A stretch of DNA of 64,000 bases from Bacteroidota bacterium (GCA_030684645.1 JAUXUF010000093.1:18912-82911); one strand, 5' to 3'; shown: positions 36,236 to 45,050, numbered from the stretch's first letter. A program made the numbers and translations. Notes: generated by a model from the sequence alone, not told the origin.

Positions 36236-36826
36236 TCACCCTTTCTCCAGTTCTTCTATTTCCTCAATTTCTTGATTTAATTTTCTAAAACGCTCTTTAT
36301 AGGAATACTTCGTTTTATAAAAAAAAGATGCTACCAAAATGATAATCATTAATATTAAGGGAATAAGAGTCTCCTGTGTCAGAAAAGGAATTTTAGCAAA
36401 CAAGAAAATACTGATTGCACCTATTGGCAAGAATAAAAGCCCAAGACGTAGCATTTTGAGCTGATATTTTTCAAGTTCATTTATTTCTTTTTTGATTGAT
36501 GAAACAGAGCTTGAAAAATCAAATTTACCAGCCATTAAAAAAAATTTAACCCTGAAAATACAAGCTAGTATAAAGAGCCCTGCAAACAATGATAATCCAA
36601 TATAAAAATCGACAGTGGTGCGAATTTGGATATTAAACATTAATATGGTAGGTACAAAAAGTAATGAAATAATTAGCCTAATTCCGGCTTCAACTTTAAT
36701 TCGATTTAACCTTTTTTCTGTTTTTGATATTAGCATTTTTCTTAAAATTCCCTTGTTCAGGCGAATGTTCTCGGATATTTTTTTATCGTATTGATTCCAA
36801 ATATTCTGTAATTCTAATAGTTCCAT
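36236..36826 (-). CDS. Membrane protein encoded after an ECF sigma factor
   Basis: 196 residues. An amphipathic N-terminal 45 residues (MELLELQNIWNQYDKKISEN) is followed by four hydrophobic segments, at about 49-69, 74-95, 127-147 and 152-170. A coiled, Glu-rich tail (LNQEIEEIEELEKG) ends it. The start lies 4 bp after the stop of the sigma factor gene. The arrangement is that of a sigma regulator, but there is no zinc-binding anti-sigma motif, so an anti-sigma role is inference only. Confidence 0.55.
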   Translation of the reverse strand: MELLELQNIWNQYDKKISENIRLNKGILRKMLISKTEKRLNRIKVEAGIRLIISLLFVPTILMFNIQIRTTVDFYIGLSLFAGLFILACIFRVKFFLMAGKFDFSSSVSSIKKEINELEKYQLKMLRLGLLFLPIGAISIFLFAKIPFLTQETLIPLILMIIILVASFFYKTKYSYKERFRKLNQEIEEIEELEKG

Positions 36827-36830
36827 GATT

Positions 36831-37337
36831 TTAAAATTTTGAGATTGATAAACTCTTTATTTGTTCTTTAATTCTGCCAATTCTCGTACCCACATTGGTT
36901 TTAGAAATACCAGTAATTTCTGATATCTCATCATGAGAATTGCCATCGAGGTAGAGTAAAATAATGGCTTTATTGATTTCGTTTAACTCATCAATGCATT
37001 TATACAGAATCTCAGATTCTTCTGAGTGATCTTGTTCAATAATCCAAGACAAATTGTCAACATGCTTGAAATCATTTAAAAGATAGAACAATGAATCATT
37101 CTTCTTTTTTCGTTTATAATTCAATGAAGTGTTTAAAGCAACGCGATAAATCCATGTGGAAATTTTTGAATTGCCTTTGAAGTTTTTAAATGATTTCCAG
37201 AGCTCAAGTAGAATGTCATTTACCAGGTCCTCTCTATCATGAAAGGTTGTAGTATATGCCCTTGAAATTTTTATTACTATTCCAATGTTTTCTTCGAAAA
37301 CACTCGAAAATTGCTCACTTAATTTTTCATTTATCAT
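36831..37337 (-). CDS. ECF-type RNA polymerase sigma factor
   Basis: 168 residues. Region 2 is visible in AYTTTFHDREDLVNDILLEL, WKSFKNFKGNSKISTWIYRV and ALNTSLNYKRKK (about 28-78). Region 4 with its helix-turn-helix reads LDGNSHDEISEITGISKTNV, then GTRIGRIKEQIK (about 130-160). It fits sigma-70 family group 4, SigW/RpoE-like. The membrane protein gene 4 bp downstream is the likely regulatory partner. The upstream 330 bp hold a palindromic repeat block. Confidence 0.88.
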   Translation of the reverse strand: MINEKLSEQFSSVFEENIGIVIKISRAYTTTFHDREDLVNDILLELWKSFKNFKGNSKISTWIYRVALNTSLNYKRKKKNDSLFYLLNDFKHVDNLSWIIEQDHSEESEILYKCIDELNEINKAIILLYLDGNSHDEISEITGISKTNVGTRIGRIKEQIKSLSISKF

Positions 37338-37473
37338 CTGTCATGATGTTACTTTAAATTGTTAAAGATTCTCTGTGTACACATTTTTATCAATTAGTAA
37401 CATATCATAGCAAAAATTCACAGGCGTGGTATTTTTTTAACTGCTAATGTGAATCAAGGGTTGGATCTTTTAA

Positions 37474-37615
37474 AACCCGAAGGGTTGTTATGATTATAGA
37501 AAATGGCAGAGAAAACGCTCATAAACCACGAAGTGGTGATATAAATCTGTCATGCCTTCGGCATTTTATCTATTTTGCACCATGAATTGCTATAATCCTA
37601 TCATGCCTTCGGCAT
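37474..37615. repeat. REPIN-like block of four 13-bp palindromes in inverted arrangement
   Basis: Four 13-bp palindromes occur: AACCCGAAGGGTT (37474-37486), ACCACGAAGTGGT (37525-37537), ATGCCTTCGGCAT (37552-37564) and ATGCCTTCGGCAT (37603-37615). Start spacings are 51, 27 and 51 nt. The left pair has GAA loops and the right pair TTC loops. GATTATAG (37492-37499) is matched by CTATAATC (37590-37597), so the block is a large inverted repeat. It fills most of the gap 37338-37669 between the sigma factor and the helicase gene. The rest of that gap shows nothing. Confidence 0.75.
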
Positions 37616-37669
37616 TAAATTTCTCTTATCTTCAACTCTTGATTCGCATTGCTAACTATTGACTATTGC

Positions 37670-39094
37670 CTATTCTCCGAAGAATTCTTTATTAAAATTC
37701 ACCAGGTACAACCTTTCTGTCGGTCGGGTAAGAGCAGTATATAACCAGCGTAAAAATTCGATATTAAGCATTTCTTCAGTCACATATCCCTGATCAACGA
37801 ACACCGCTTTCCATTGCCCGCCCTGCGCCTTATGGCAGGTCACGGCATAAGCAAATTTTACCTGAAGTGCATTGAAATACGGGTTCTCCCTAACTTTCTC
37901 CCAACGCTTTTTCTTACTTCGGATATCAGCGTAATCTTCCGAAACGGCATCATACAATTGACGGTTTTGTTCGCCTGTTAAAGAGGCTGATTCAATGGTT
38001 ATGGTATCCAGAATTATTTTGCAATCAACTTCTATCTCAGGATAATCAACCAAACGGAGACTAACATTGGCAAACCGGAACCCATATAATTCTTCATGTT
38101 TCGATATCGAAGTGATTTCGGCAATATCTCCGTTGGCAATAAAATCGATTTTTTCGTTTTCTTCGAGCCAGAAATAATTGTTTTTAACGACCATCAACAA
38201 GTCGCCAACCGAGATGTCTGCTTCCTTATATAAAATCGTGCTGCGTATCCCTTCATTAAATTTGTTTGCACGTTTGTTTGACCGTGTAATTACAATGGTT
38301 TCAAACTGGCCATAACGATTGTAGCAGGTCGAAATTTCTTCAATCAGGTCAGCTCCGCCAATTTTCCGAATGTCATCAAAACCTTTCAATTCCAGGTGAA
38401 AATATCCTGAAGAATAAAATCCTCCGGTAATCAGGTTACGAATTAACGTGGCGTTGTACAAAATTCCGGAGTTTTGATCCTGCCTGACCACTTCAGTTAA
38501 TTCGTATTCAAAAACTATCCGGTCATACGTGTCGAGTTCATTTTTAGATAATGCCGGACTAACATCAAGTCCTACCGGTGGAAGCTGGGCTGTATCGCCA
38601 ACCAGTATTAGCCGGCAATTAGTTCCTGAGTAAACATATTCGATCAGATCTTCAAGCAATCGCCCGGAACCGAAAATCGATGATTCGGCATTTGAATTTG
38701 GAACCATCGACGCTTCATCAACGATAAAAAAGGTATCCTTGAATAAATTTTTATTCAGAACAAAACGGCCCATTCCGTCGCTCGATGATTGCTGTCGATA
38801 AATGCTTTTATGAATTGTATAGGCATTATGGCCTGTATATCCAGACAAAACTTTGGCTGCACGACCAGTTGGCGCCAGCAAAACCGACCTGAATTTAAAT
38901 GTTGTGAAAGTTTTTACCAGTGAACTCAGCATCGTGGTTTTCCCTGTTCCGGCATATCCTTTAAGAATAAAGACAGCATCCGGCTCAGATTCGGCAACAA
39001 AGTCTGCAAACAAAAGTGATAGCTGTACTTGTCCTTGAGTGGGAACCATCCCTAAATGGGCAATTATTTCCGACTGGATGTATTTTTTTATCAT
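37670..39094 (-). CDS. ATP-dependent RecD-like DNA helicase (SF1)
   Basis: 474 residues. Walker A GYAGTGKTTMLSSL near residue 46, APTGRAAKVL (motif Ia), FIVDEASMVPN (Walker B), LVGDTAQLPPVG (motif III), ELTEVVRQDQNSGI (motif IV), and the UvrD_C_2 block FAYAVTCHKAQGGQWKAVFV (motifs V-VI) with LYTALTRPTERLYL. This is the short RecD/Pif1-like clade of Bacteroidetes, without the N-terminal RecD2 extension. It probably unwinds DNA 5' to 3' in repair. It is divergent from the small membrane-anchored protein at 39182. Confidence 0.88.
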   Translation of the reverse strand: MIKKYIQSEIIAHLGMVPTQGQVQLSLLFADFVAESEPDAVFILKGYAGTGKTTMLSSLVKTFTTFKFRSVLLAPTGRAAKVLSGYTGHNAYTIHKSIYRQQSSSDGMGRFVLNKNLFKDTFFIVDEASMVPNSNAESSIFGSGRLLEDLIEYVYSGTNCRLILVGDTAQLPPVGLDVSPALSKNELDTYDRIVFEYELTEVVRQDQNSGILYNATLIRNLITGGFYSSGYFHLELKGFDDIRKIGGADLIEEISTCYNRYGQFETIVITRSNKRANKFNEGIRSTILYKEADISVGDLLMVVKNNYFWLEENEKIDFIANGDIAEITSISKHEELYGFRFANVSLRLVDYPEIEVDCKIILDTITIESASLTGEQNRQLYDAVSEDYADIRSKKKRWEKVRENPYFNALQVKFAYAVTCHKAQGGQWKAVFVDQGYVTEEMLNIEFLRWLYTALTRPTERLYLVNFNKEFFGE

Positions 39095-39181
39095 GAACGG
39101 CTAAAATAATACAAAACCAAAGAATGTAAATTATATTTTTTTATAAATTTGCGACAAACAAAAACTAATCTTAAAATTCGT

Positions 39182-39817
39182 ATGATGAAAAACGTACTAC
39201 AAATTGGCCTTATTGCATTAGTTATAATATTGTCTTATTTTCTGTACACCAGTGTCGAAAGACCTTTGGCTTTTGAACAGGAAAAGAAAGATAGATACGA
39301 AGCAACAATTACCCGTCTTAAAGACATCCGGAAAGCAGAACTTGCATACAAGGACGTTAATGGAAAATTTACGGGCAGTTGGGATACCTTGATTAATTTT
39401 GTTAAAACAGGTAAACTACCGCTGGTTCGTAAGATTGGAATGTTGACCGACAGTATGATTGAAGCAGGTTGGACCGAAAAGAAGGCTTTAAAAGAAGGCA
39501 AGATCATCCGCGATACGATTCGTGTTAGTGTTTTGGATACTGTTTTTGGAAAAGGGTTCAAGATTGATGAAATAAAATTTGTTCCGGTGAAAGATACTGT
39601 CGCTCAGTTTCATTTAGGTGCAACCTGGATTATCACAGGATCTGGAATTAGAGTTCCGGTATTTGAAGCAAAAGCTCACAATAATACAATCTTGTGTAAG
39701 CTTGACAAACAGCAGGTTATCAACCTTAACGAATCAAAGAGAACGAATGGGAAATATCCGGGATTAAAAGTTGGATCATTGGAAGAAACAAATAATAATG
39801 CAGGTAACTGGGAATAA
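39182..39817 (+). CDS. Membrane-anchored protein of unknown function
   Basis: 211 residues from ATG 39182. One N-terminal helix (about residues 4-22, IGLIALVIILSYFLYTS) is followed by a soluble domain with a short coiled segment and WDTLINFVKTGKLPLVRKIG. The rest has a repeated beta-strand pattern, including a VSVLDTVFG stretch. I recognise no named domain. It precedes the DUF3822 and rsmD genes with 9 bp spacing, so the three form one operon. Confidence 0.7.
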   Translation: MMKNVLQIGLIALVIILSYFLYTSVERPLAFEQEKKDRYEATITRLKDIRKAELAYKDVNGKFTGSWDTLINFVKTGKLPLVRKIGMLTDSMIEAGWTEKKALKEGKIIRDTIRVSVLDTVFGKGFKIDEIKFVPVKDTVAQFHLGATWIITGSGIRVPVFEAKAHNNTILCKLDKQQVINLNESKRTNGKYPGLKVGSLEETNNNAGNWE

Positions 39818-39826
39818 ATTTTCCTT

Positions 39827-40672
39827 ATGCATGAATTAAATATTGTTGACGAATCATACGATTTAAAACTTACTTCAGAATATCATCTATCCATCCAGGT
39901 CGGCCTGGATGGATTTTCTTTTTGTATTCTGGATATTCACCGAAATAAATACGTCGTATTCCGGCACATTCCGCTAATTGTAGGTAAACTTCAATTTCTT
40001 TCCAGAAAAATTGAATCCATTTTTGAACAGGAAGAAAAACTTAATGCTGCTTATCAATCCATTTCGATTTCCTATTCGACCAATAAGGCAACTTTAATTC
40101 CAAAGGAATATTCCGATTCTGATTATTTTGAGAAAATAGCAGGATTGACCAACGATATCAGCCGAAGTGAAGAGGTTCGCTCCGACAAACTTCCAGGGTT
40201 CAACTATCAATTGGTATATAGCTTTCCCAAAGAATTAATGACTTTGTTGAACCGAAAATTTACCGACTTTCAATTCAGGCATAAATCAACCTCATTATTG
40301 GCATCAGTTGTGGATCAGCGAAATGAAAAGAAGAATACGCTATTGATTAATTTCGAAAAGAAATATATCAGGATGATCGCCTTAAAAGGAGCGGAAATCT
40401 CCTTGTTCAACAGCTTCTATTTTAAAAATGAATCTGATTTTCTGTACTATACTCTCAATATTTGTCACAGTCTGCAATTTGATGCAGAAAGTGACGAAAT
40501 CATAATTGGCGGTTATGTGGCAGATGATTCAAGCTACATCAGGCAATTAAAGAAATACATCAGTAATGTGCAGTTTCTGAAACCTTCTTCAGAGTATAAC
40601 TACGGAAGTATTTTCGAAAAAGTGCAGAAACATCAGTTTGTAAGCTTATTAAACTCTTACCCATGCGAATAG
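39827..40672 (+). CDS. DUF3822 family protein
   Basis: 281 residues. SEYHLSIQVGLDGFSFCILD at the N-terminus, and LLINFEKKYIRMIALKGAEI near residue 175, are the two beta-rich lobes of DUF3822, a Bacteroidetes family with a possible actin-like (ASKHA) fold. The function is unknown. It overlaps rsmD by 10 bp, and this linkage to rsmD recurs in the phylum, pointing to a translation- or ribosome-related role. Confidence 0.8.
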   Translation: MHELNIVDESYDLKLTSEYHLSIQVGLDGFSFCILDIHRNKYVVFRHIPLIVGKLQFLSRKIESIFEQEEKLNAAYQSISISYSTNKATLIPKEYSDSDYFEKIAGLTNDISRSEEVRSDKLPGFNYQLVYSFPKELMTLLNRKFTDFQFRHKSTSLLASVVDQRNEKKNTLLINFEKKYIRMIALKGAEISLFNSFYFKNESDFLYYTLNICHSLQFDAESDEIIIGGYVADDSSYIRQLKKYISNVQFLKPSSEYNYGSIFEKVQKHQFVSLLNSYPCE

Positions 40673-41199
40673 TTGGCGGAAAATACAGAGGCCGGATTTT
40701 TCATCCCGGAAAATCGTTTAAAGCCAGGCCGACTACCGACATGGCCAAGGAAAGCCTGTTCAATGTGCTTCAAAATTCAACTGATTTTGAATCCATCAGG
40801 GCGCTCGATCTGTTTTCAGGAACAGGCAGTATCAGTTACGAATTTGCCTCACGGGGATGCCCCGATGTGACTGCTGTTGAGATCAATCCGGCACACATTC
40901 AGTTTATCAAAGAAGTAATCGAAAAACTGGGAGAGAAAAATATCAGGTTGGTTAAATCGAATGTTTTTGTTTTTGCCAAAAGAATTAATGAGCAGTTCGA
41001 CCTGATTTTTGCCGATCCTCCTTATGACCACCCGAAATTTGCTGAAATGGCCGATCTGATTTTCAAAAACAACCTGTTAAAACCGGGAGGATTATTCGTT
41101 TTGGAGCATTCAGGGCAGTTCGATTATTCGGATCATCCGAATTTCAAAGATTTACGTCAGTATGGCAGCGTGCATTTCAGCCTGTTCGAAAGCGAATAG
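40663..41199 (+). CDS. rsmD: 16S rRNA (guanine966-N2)-methyltransferase
   Basis: 178 residues. MRIVGGKYRGRIFHPGKSFK and ARPTTDMAKESLFNVLQ form the typical RsmD N-terminus. ALDLFSGTGSISYEFASRG is the SAM-binding motif I near residue 48, and FADPPYDHPKF near 118 is the catalytic (D/N)PPY motif for N2 methylation of G966. It starts inside the DUF3822 gene. Repeat DNA follows directly after the stop. Confidence 0.94.
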   Translation: MRIVGGKYRGRIFHPGKSFKARPTTDMAKESLFNVLQNSTDFESIRALDLFSGTGSISYEFASRGCPDVTAVEINPAHIQFIKEVIEKLGEKNIRLVKSNVFVFAKRINEQFDLIFADPPYDHPKFAEMADLIFKNNLLKPGGLFVLEHSGQFDYSDHPNFKDLRQYGSVHFSLFESE

Positions 41200-41227
41200 G
41201 CAATAGCAAATAGGCAATAGGCAATAG

Positions 41228-41470
41228 TAAAAAGTCCCTCAGTATTTGAAAATATGACCCTTAATAGAATAACTGGAAGGTAATTGGAGGCGGTTGAAAG
41301 CAATTGAAAACGGTTGTTTTTCAGCTCCAGAGGAGCGAAATCTTTGTAGCATGGGAACGATAAGTGTCGGACGTCCGCGCAATAAGGCTGGACAAAACAG
41401 GGGGTTTCTTTCGGACGGAATGGAATTCGCCTTCAAAAAAGAAATTACATAAGAGCCAAAAGTAAAAGAA
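41228..41470. repeat. Dispersed intergenic repeat, copy 1
   Basis: This stretch is related to 51849-52070 over most of its length. Shared blocks are AGTAAAAAGTCCCTCA at the left, CAGCTCCAGAGGAGC in the middle (palindrome GCTCCAGAGGAGC at 41324-41336), AAATCTTTGTAGC after it, and TTTCGGACGGAA plus CCTTCAAAA at the right. It explains the gap between rsmD and the ABC transporter gene (41200-41625). The last 150 bp before 41626 look non-repetitive and hold no gene. Confidence 0.8.
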
Positions 41471-41625
41471 TACAATCCAGACTTTTTGCCAAATTGCTTC
41501 CGAGAGTTTATTGATAATGGTTTTTCAGTCCAGTTAACCGCCATATTTTAAAAAAAAAGCATTTATATCCCTGTAACATTTGTCCAACGATTGACACTGA
41601 TACCAAAGTTTTCAAATCCTATTTT

Positions 41626-42558
41626 ATGGAAATATTTCAGGCAAACAACATTGTAAAGGAATTTGTTGGTCATGTAGCATTAAGCTCGGTCAGCATTTCG
41701 GTAAAAGAAGCATCCATATTTGGCCTGCTGGGGCCAAACGGTGCGGGGAAAACAACTTTAATCCGGATCATCAACCAGATTACTGCTCCTGATAGCGGCG
41801 AACTGTTTTTTGAAGGCAGGCCAATCAAGCCGGATGATATTTATCAGATTGGCTATCTGCCCGAAGAACGCGGACTGTATAAGAAAATGAAAGTGGGCGA
41901 ACAAGCCCTCTACCTGGCGCAACTGAAAGGGATGTCGAAAAAAGATGCTTTGAAAAGCTTGAAATACTGGTTCGAGAAGTTCGAAATTCAGGCATGGTGG
42001 GGCAAAAAGGTCGAAGAACTTTCGAAAGGAATGGCGCAAAAAGTTCAGTTCATCACCACCGTTATTCACCAACCCAAATTGTTGATTTTTGATGAACCTT
42101 TCACTGGATTTGATCCAATCAATACCAACCTGATCAAAAATGAAATTCTCGAATTGAAGAAGAATGGAACAACCATTATCTTTTCGACGCATAACATGTC
42201 GTCAGTTGAGGAAATTTGCGACCACATCGCATTGATTAACCAATCGAAAAAAATTCTGGACGGACAGATTGATCAGGTCAAAGAAAAGTTTAAAACAAAT
42301 ACCTTCGAAATCATTTACAGGGGTGAAACGCCTGATTTACAACGTCAGCTGGGTTCTCATTTCGATCTGCTTGAACATGACGAAAGCGCTCAACTGAAGC
42401 AAATGAAAGTGAAGTTTTTAAGTGACCAATCCAACAATGAGTTGTTAAAAATACTCATGAATCAGTTCGAGATAGTATCATTCAAAGAAATCATTCCAAG
42501 CATGAACGATGTTTTTATCCATGTAGTTGAAGAGAATAACCGCGAAATCCAGCTGTAG
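41626..42558 (+). CDS. ABC transporter ATP-binding protein, NatA-like
   Basis: 310 residues. Walker A GLLGPNGAGKTTLIRI near residue 33, Q-loop GYLPEERGLYKKM, signature ELSKGMAQKVQ near 133, Walker B LLIFDEPFTGFDP and the H-loop STHNMSSVEE. The last 90 residues are a DUF4162-like extension. Such subunits pair with a membrane gene for export or sodium extrusion. The permease starts 2 bp downstream, so it is one operon. Confidence 0.92.
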   Translation: MEIFQANNIVKEFVGHVALSSVSISVKEASIFGLLGPNGAGKTTLIRIINQITAPDSGELFFEGRPIKPDDIYQIGYLPEERGLYKKMKVGEQALYLAQLKGMSKKDALKSLKYWFEKFEIQAWWGKKVEELSKGMAQKVQFITTVIHQPKLLIFDEPFTGFDPINTNLIKNEILELKKNGTTIIFSTHNMSSVEEICDHIALINQSKKILDGQIDQVKEKFKTNTFEIIYRGETPDLQRQLGSHFDLLEHDESAQLKQMKVKFLSDQSNNELLKILMNQFEIVSFKEIIPSMNDVFIHVVEENNREIQL

Positions 42559-42560
42559 CC

Positions 42561-43907
42561 ATGAACAAATCAATCTTAATCCTGAAACGTGAATACCTGA
42601 CCCGGGTAAAGAAAAAGTCGTTCATTATCATGACTTTGCTGGTGCCTTTATTTATGGCTGCATTAACCATTCTGCCAACCTACCTGGCCATGATGGACGA
42701 CAAGGAAGAACGCATCATCGCCGTTTATGATCCTACCGGACTGATTCTGAATCAGCTCGAAAGCAACGAATTTACCAGGTTTCATTACATTCCTGTACAG
42801 GAATTTCAGAAATTGAGTAAAGATTTCAAATCAGGAAATTGTTATGCGGTTCTTCATATTCCTGAAAATATCCTGACTACCAGTCGTGCAGAAATGATTT
42901 CGGATAAGCAAGTCACTTTTGATGTTAAAAACCTGGTTACGAACCGGATTGAAAAAATAATTGAAGGAGAAAAAAGGAAACAGGTCATTGATGAAATTGG
43001 TGTGCCTGATCTGGAAAAGAAACTGGCAGCCACCAAAACCAATATCACGGTTGAAACCATCAAGCTGGGCGAAGAAGGCAAGGCTGTAAAAAGTTCAACC
43101 GAAATTGCCATGGCCATTGGCTATGCAGCGGGATTCCTGATTTACATGTTTGTTTTCATCTACGGCACCATGGTGATGAGAGGTGTGATGGAAGAAAAAT
43201 CAAACCGGATTGTTGAAGTGATTATTTCGTCGGTTAAACCATTCCAGCTTCTCTTCGGAAAAATAGTTGGAATCGGCTTGGTCGGACTGACTCAAATTGC
43301 AATCTGGCTCATACTTGGAACTGCAATTAAGACCGGTGTAACAGCTTTCCTTGGAAATGGATCGGCTGAAACAGCGGTTCATGCTCAAAATATCATGGCT
43401 GGACAGCAAATGGGGCAGGCAGTAGCAAGTACTCCGGCAGGTCAAAACCAGGTAGCTGAAATCCTGCAGATGATTGGAAACCTGAATCTCCCGCTGATCC
43501 TTTTTGGGTTGTTTTTCTATTTTATCTGCGGGTTCATTCTTTACGCCTCACTCATGGGAGCAATCGGATCGGCTGTTGACAGCGATGAAGATGCCCAGCA
43601 AATGATGCTCCCGGTCATGATGCCATTGATATTCTCAATTATTATTCTTTTTGCTGTGGCCAAGAATCCGGAAGGGCCACTGGCTTTCTGGGCCTCAATC
43701 ATTCCGCTTACATCACCGGTAATCATGATGGTGCGGATTCCTTTTGGAGTTCCAGCGTGGGAAATTATTCTTTCCATGGTAACCTTGCTGGCTACAATTA
43801 TGGGAACCATCTGGATGGCAGGAAAAATATACCGGACAGGAATCCTGATGTATGGGAAAAAAGTAACTCTTAAGGAAATTGTTAAATGGTTATTTTATAA
43901 AACTTAA
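42561..43907 (+). CDS. ABC transporter permease, NatB-like (ABC2_membrane_3)
   Basis: 448 residues. One helix near the N-terminus (about 25-45, SFIIMTLLVPLFMAALTILP) is followed by a large extracytoplasmic loop of about 130 residues. At least five further helices lie between residues 180 and 430. VMRGVMEEKSNRIVEVIISS is the ABC-2 family signature at the start of the second half. Substrate unknown; homologues export sodium or peptides. Confidence 0.9.
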   Translation: MNKSILILKREYLTRVKKKSFIIMTLLVPLFMAALTILPTYLAMMDDKEERIIAVYDPTGLILNQLESNEFTRFHYIPVQEFQKLSKDFKSGNCYAVLHIPENILTTSRAEMISDKQVTFDVKNLVTNRIEKIIEGEKRKQVIDEIGVPDLEKKLAATKTNITVETIKLGEEGKAVKSSTEIAMAIGYAAGFLIYMFVFIYGTMVMRGVMEEKSNRIVEVIISSVKPFQLLFGKIVGIGLVGLTQIAIWLILGTAIKTGVTAFLGNGSAETAVHAQNIMAGQQMGQAVASTPAGQNQVAEILQMIGNLNLPLILFGLFFYFICGFILYASLMGAIGSAVDSDEDAQQMMLPVMMPLIFSIIILFAVAKNPEGPLAFWASIIPLTSPVIMMVRIPFGVPAWEIILSMVTLLATIMGTIWMAGKIYRTGILMYGKKVTLKEIVKWLFYKT

Positions 43908-43946
43908 AAATAAAAGATAGAAATGTATTTTATCTAATTTTTTTCT

Positions 43947-43954
43947 TATACTTG
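43947..43954 (+). promoter_or_regulatory. Candidate -7 element for the cysK leader transcript
   Basis: TATACTTG departs from TAnnTTTG at one base. It lies 22 bp before the leader ATG at 43976, giving an expected transcript start near 43960 and a short A-rich leader. No clear -33 box is seen. Confidence 0.5.
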
Positions 43955-43975
43955 CACCAACAAAAAACGAAAAAA

Positions 43976-44056
43976 ATGATTGCAAACTTCTCATACATGT
44001 ATATGTGCTGCTGTTATAAACAGTGCGGGGAAGGTATGTTTTCGATAGAAATTTGA
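43976..44056 (+). CDS. Cys-rich leader peptide upstream of cysK
   Basis: A 26-codon open frame starts at ATG 43976 and ends at TGA 44054-44056. Residues 8-18 read [11 protein letters not shown]: three consecutive Cys codons (TGC TGC TGT, 44006-44014) and a fourth at 44024-44026. An A-rich stretch before the ATG fits translation start in this phylum. Chance is unlikely to put four Cys in 26 codons directly before a cysteine synthase gene. Ribosome pausing on these codons when Cys-tRNA is scarce would decide the fold of the following RNA, as with amino acid attenuators. The peptide itself probably has no further role. Confidence 0.75.
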   Translation: MIANFSYMYMCCCYKQCGEGMFSIEI

Positions 44057-44111
44057 AACGAATAAAAGAGATAAAATATCGAAGCCTTCCGAACCCCGGA
44101 AGGCTTTTTTT
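44027..44111 (+). promoter_or_regulatory. Attenuator: mutually exclusive antiterminator and terminator
   Basis: The terminator is AAGCCTTCCG (44082-44091), loop AACCC, CGGAAGGCTT (44097-44106), then T to 44111. The alternative is GGAAGG (44029-44034) paired with CCTTCC (44085-44090), plus TTCGATA (44041-44047) paired with TATCGAA (44077-44083). Both antiterminator arms lie inside the leader ORF, downstream of the Cys codons, and use bases of the terminator's left arm. A ribosome paused at the Cys codons leaves them free, whereas one that reaches the TGA covers them. The terminator ends 27 bp before the cysK start. Confidence 0.78.
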
Positions 44112-44138
44112 GTTTATAACCCTAAAAATGACAATAAG

Positions 44139-45050
44139 ATGAAAGTGAACAACATTTTGGAAACCATAGGCAACAGTCCTTTGGTCCGGATTAACAATCT
44201 GTATCCCGCCGGATACGAAGTCTATGTAAAACTTGAAAAAACCAATCCGGGTGGCAGTATAAAAGACCGTATTGCTCTGGCAATGGTCGAAGATGCTGAA
44301 GCAAAAGGAATACTGAAAGCCGGAAGCGTTTTGATTGAACCCACTTCGGGTAATACCGGAATTGGATTGGCTTTGGTGGCAGCAGTCAAAAAATACAAAC
44401 TGATTTTAGTGATGCCTGAATCAATGAGTGTTGAGCGCAGAAGAATACTGACTGCGTATGGTGTAGATTTGGTTTTGACACCACGCGAACTGGGAATGAA
44501 AGGCGCTAGTGCCAAAGCCAATGAATTGGCTGCCGAAACACCTGATTCCTGGATCCCATCACAATTTGATAATCCATCTAACATTGATGCTCACAAATTG
44601 AATACAGCACAGGAAATACTTAACGATTTTCCTGAAGGATTTGACTACCTGATAACTGGAGTTGGAACTGGCGGGCACATTTCAGGAGTAACCGAAGTGC
44701 TGAAACAAAAATTTCCAAACCTGAAATCGTTTGCTGTTGAGCCTGAACTCTCACCAGTTATCAGTGGCGGCGCTCCCGGCCCGCACCCGATCCAGGGAAT
44801 TGGCGCAGGTTTTATTCCTGTCAACCTGAAAAAAGAACTTCTGGATGGCACGATCCAGGTTTCGAAAGACGAAGCTTTTGACTATACCCGTAGGGCGGCC
44901 AAAGAAGAAGGATTATTTGTTGGTATTTCATCCGGGGCCTCATTCGCAGCTGTGGCCAAGAAGATTGCCGAATTGCCTGTTGGGACAAAAATACTCACCT
45001 TTGCCTACGACACCGGCGAACGGTATTTATCGATTGACGGATTGTTTTAA
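44139..45050 (+). CDS. cysK: Cysteine synthase (O-acetylserine sulfhydrylase)
   Basis: 303 residues. It makes cysteine from O-acetylserine and sulfide with [15 protein letters not shown] and [14 protein letters not shown] carry the PLP lysine near residue 42. [20 protein letters not shown] is the phosphate/substrate loop, [16 protein letters not shown] the PLP-phosphate loop and [11 protein letters not shown] the C-terminal Ser. The upstream leader suggests control by cysteine supply. The partner enzyme cysE is 12 kb away in this window. Confidence 0.95.
   Translation: MKVNNILETIGNSPLVRINNLYPAGYEVYVKLEKTNPGGSIKDRIALAMVEDAEAKGILKAGSVLIEPTSGNTGIGLALVAAVKKYKLILVMPESMSVERRRILTAYGVDLVLTPRELGMKGASAKANELAAETPDSWIPSQFDNPSNIDAHKLNTAQEILNDFPEGFDYLITGVGTGGHISGVTEVLKQKFPNLKSFAVEPELSPVISGGAPGPHPIQGIGAGFIPVNLKKELLDGTIQVSKDEAFDYTRRAAKEEGLFVGISSGASFAAVAKKIAELPVGTKILTFAYDTGERYLSIDGLF

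Noticed and set aside
37474..37615. Possible CRISPR array
   Set aside because: Only four 13-bp palindromes with non-identical sequences, spacing 51-27-51 and an inverted layout. No cas genes.
41239..41544. Minus-strand open frame of 101 codons between rsmD and the ABC transporter
   Set aside because: It lies in the dispersed repeat, and the second copy of the repeat does not preserve the frame.
43960..44139. SAM or other metabolite riboswitch upstream of cysK
   Set aside because: The region is short and explained by a leader ORF with two competing stems. No known riboswitch core was recognised.
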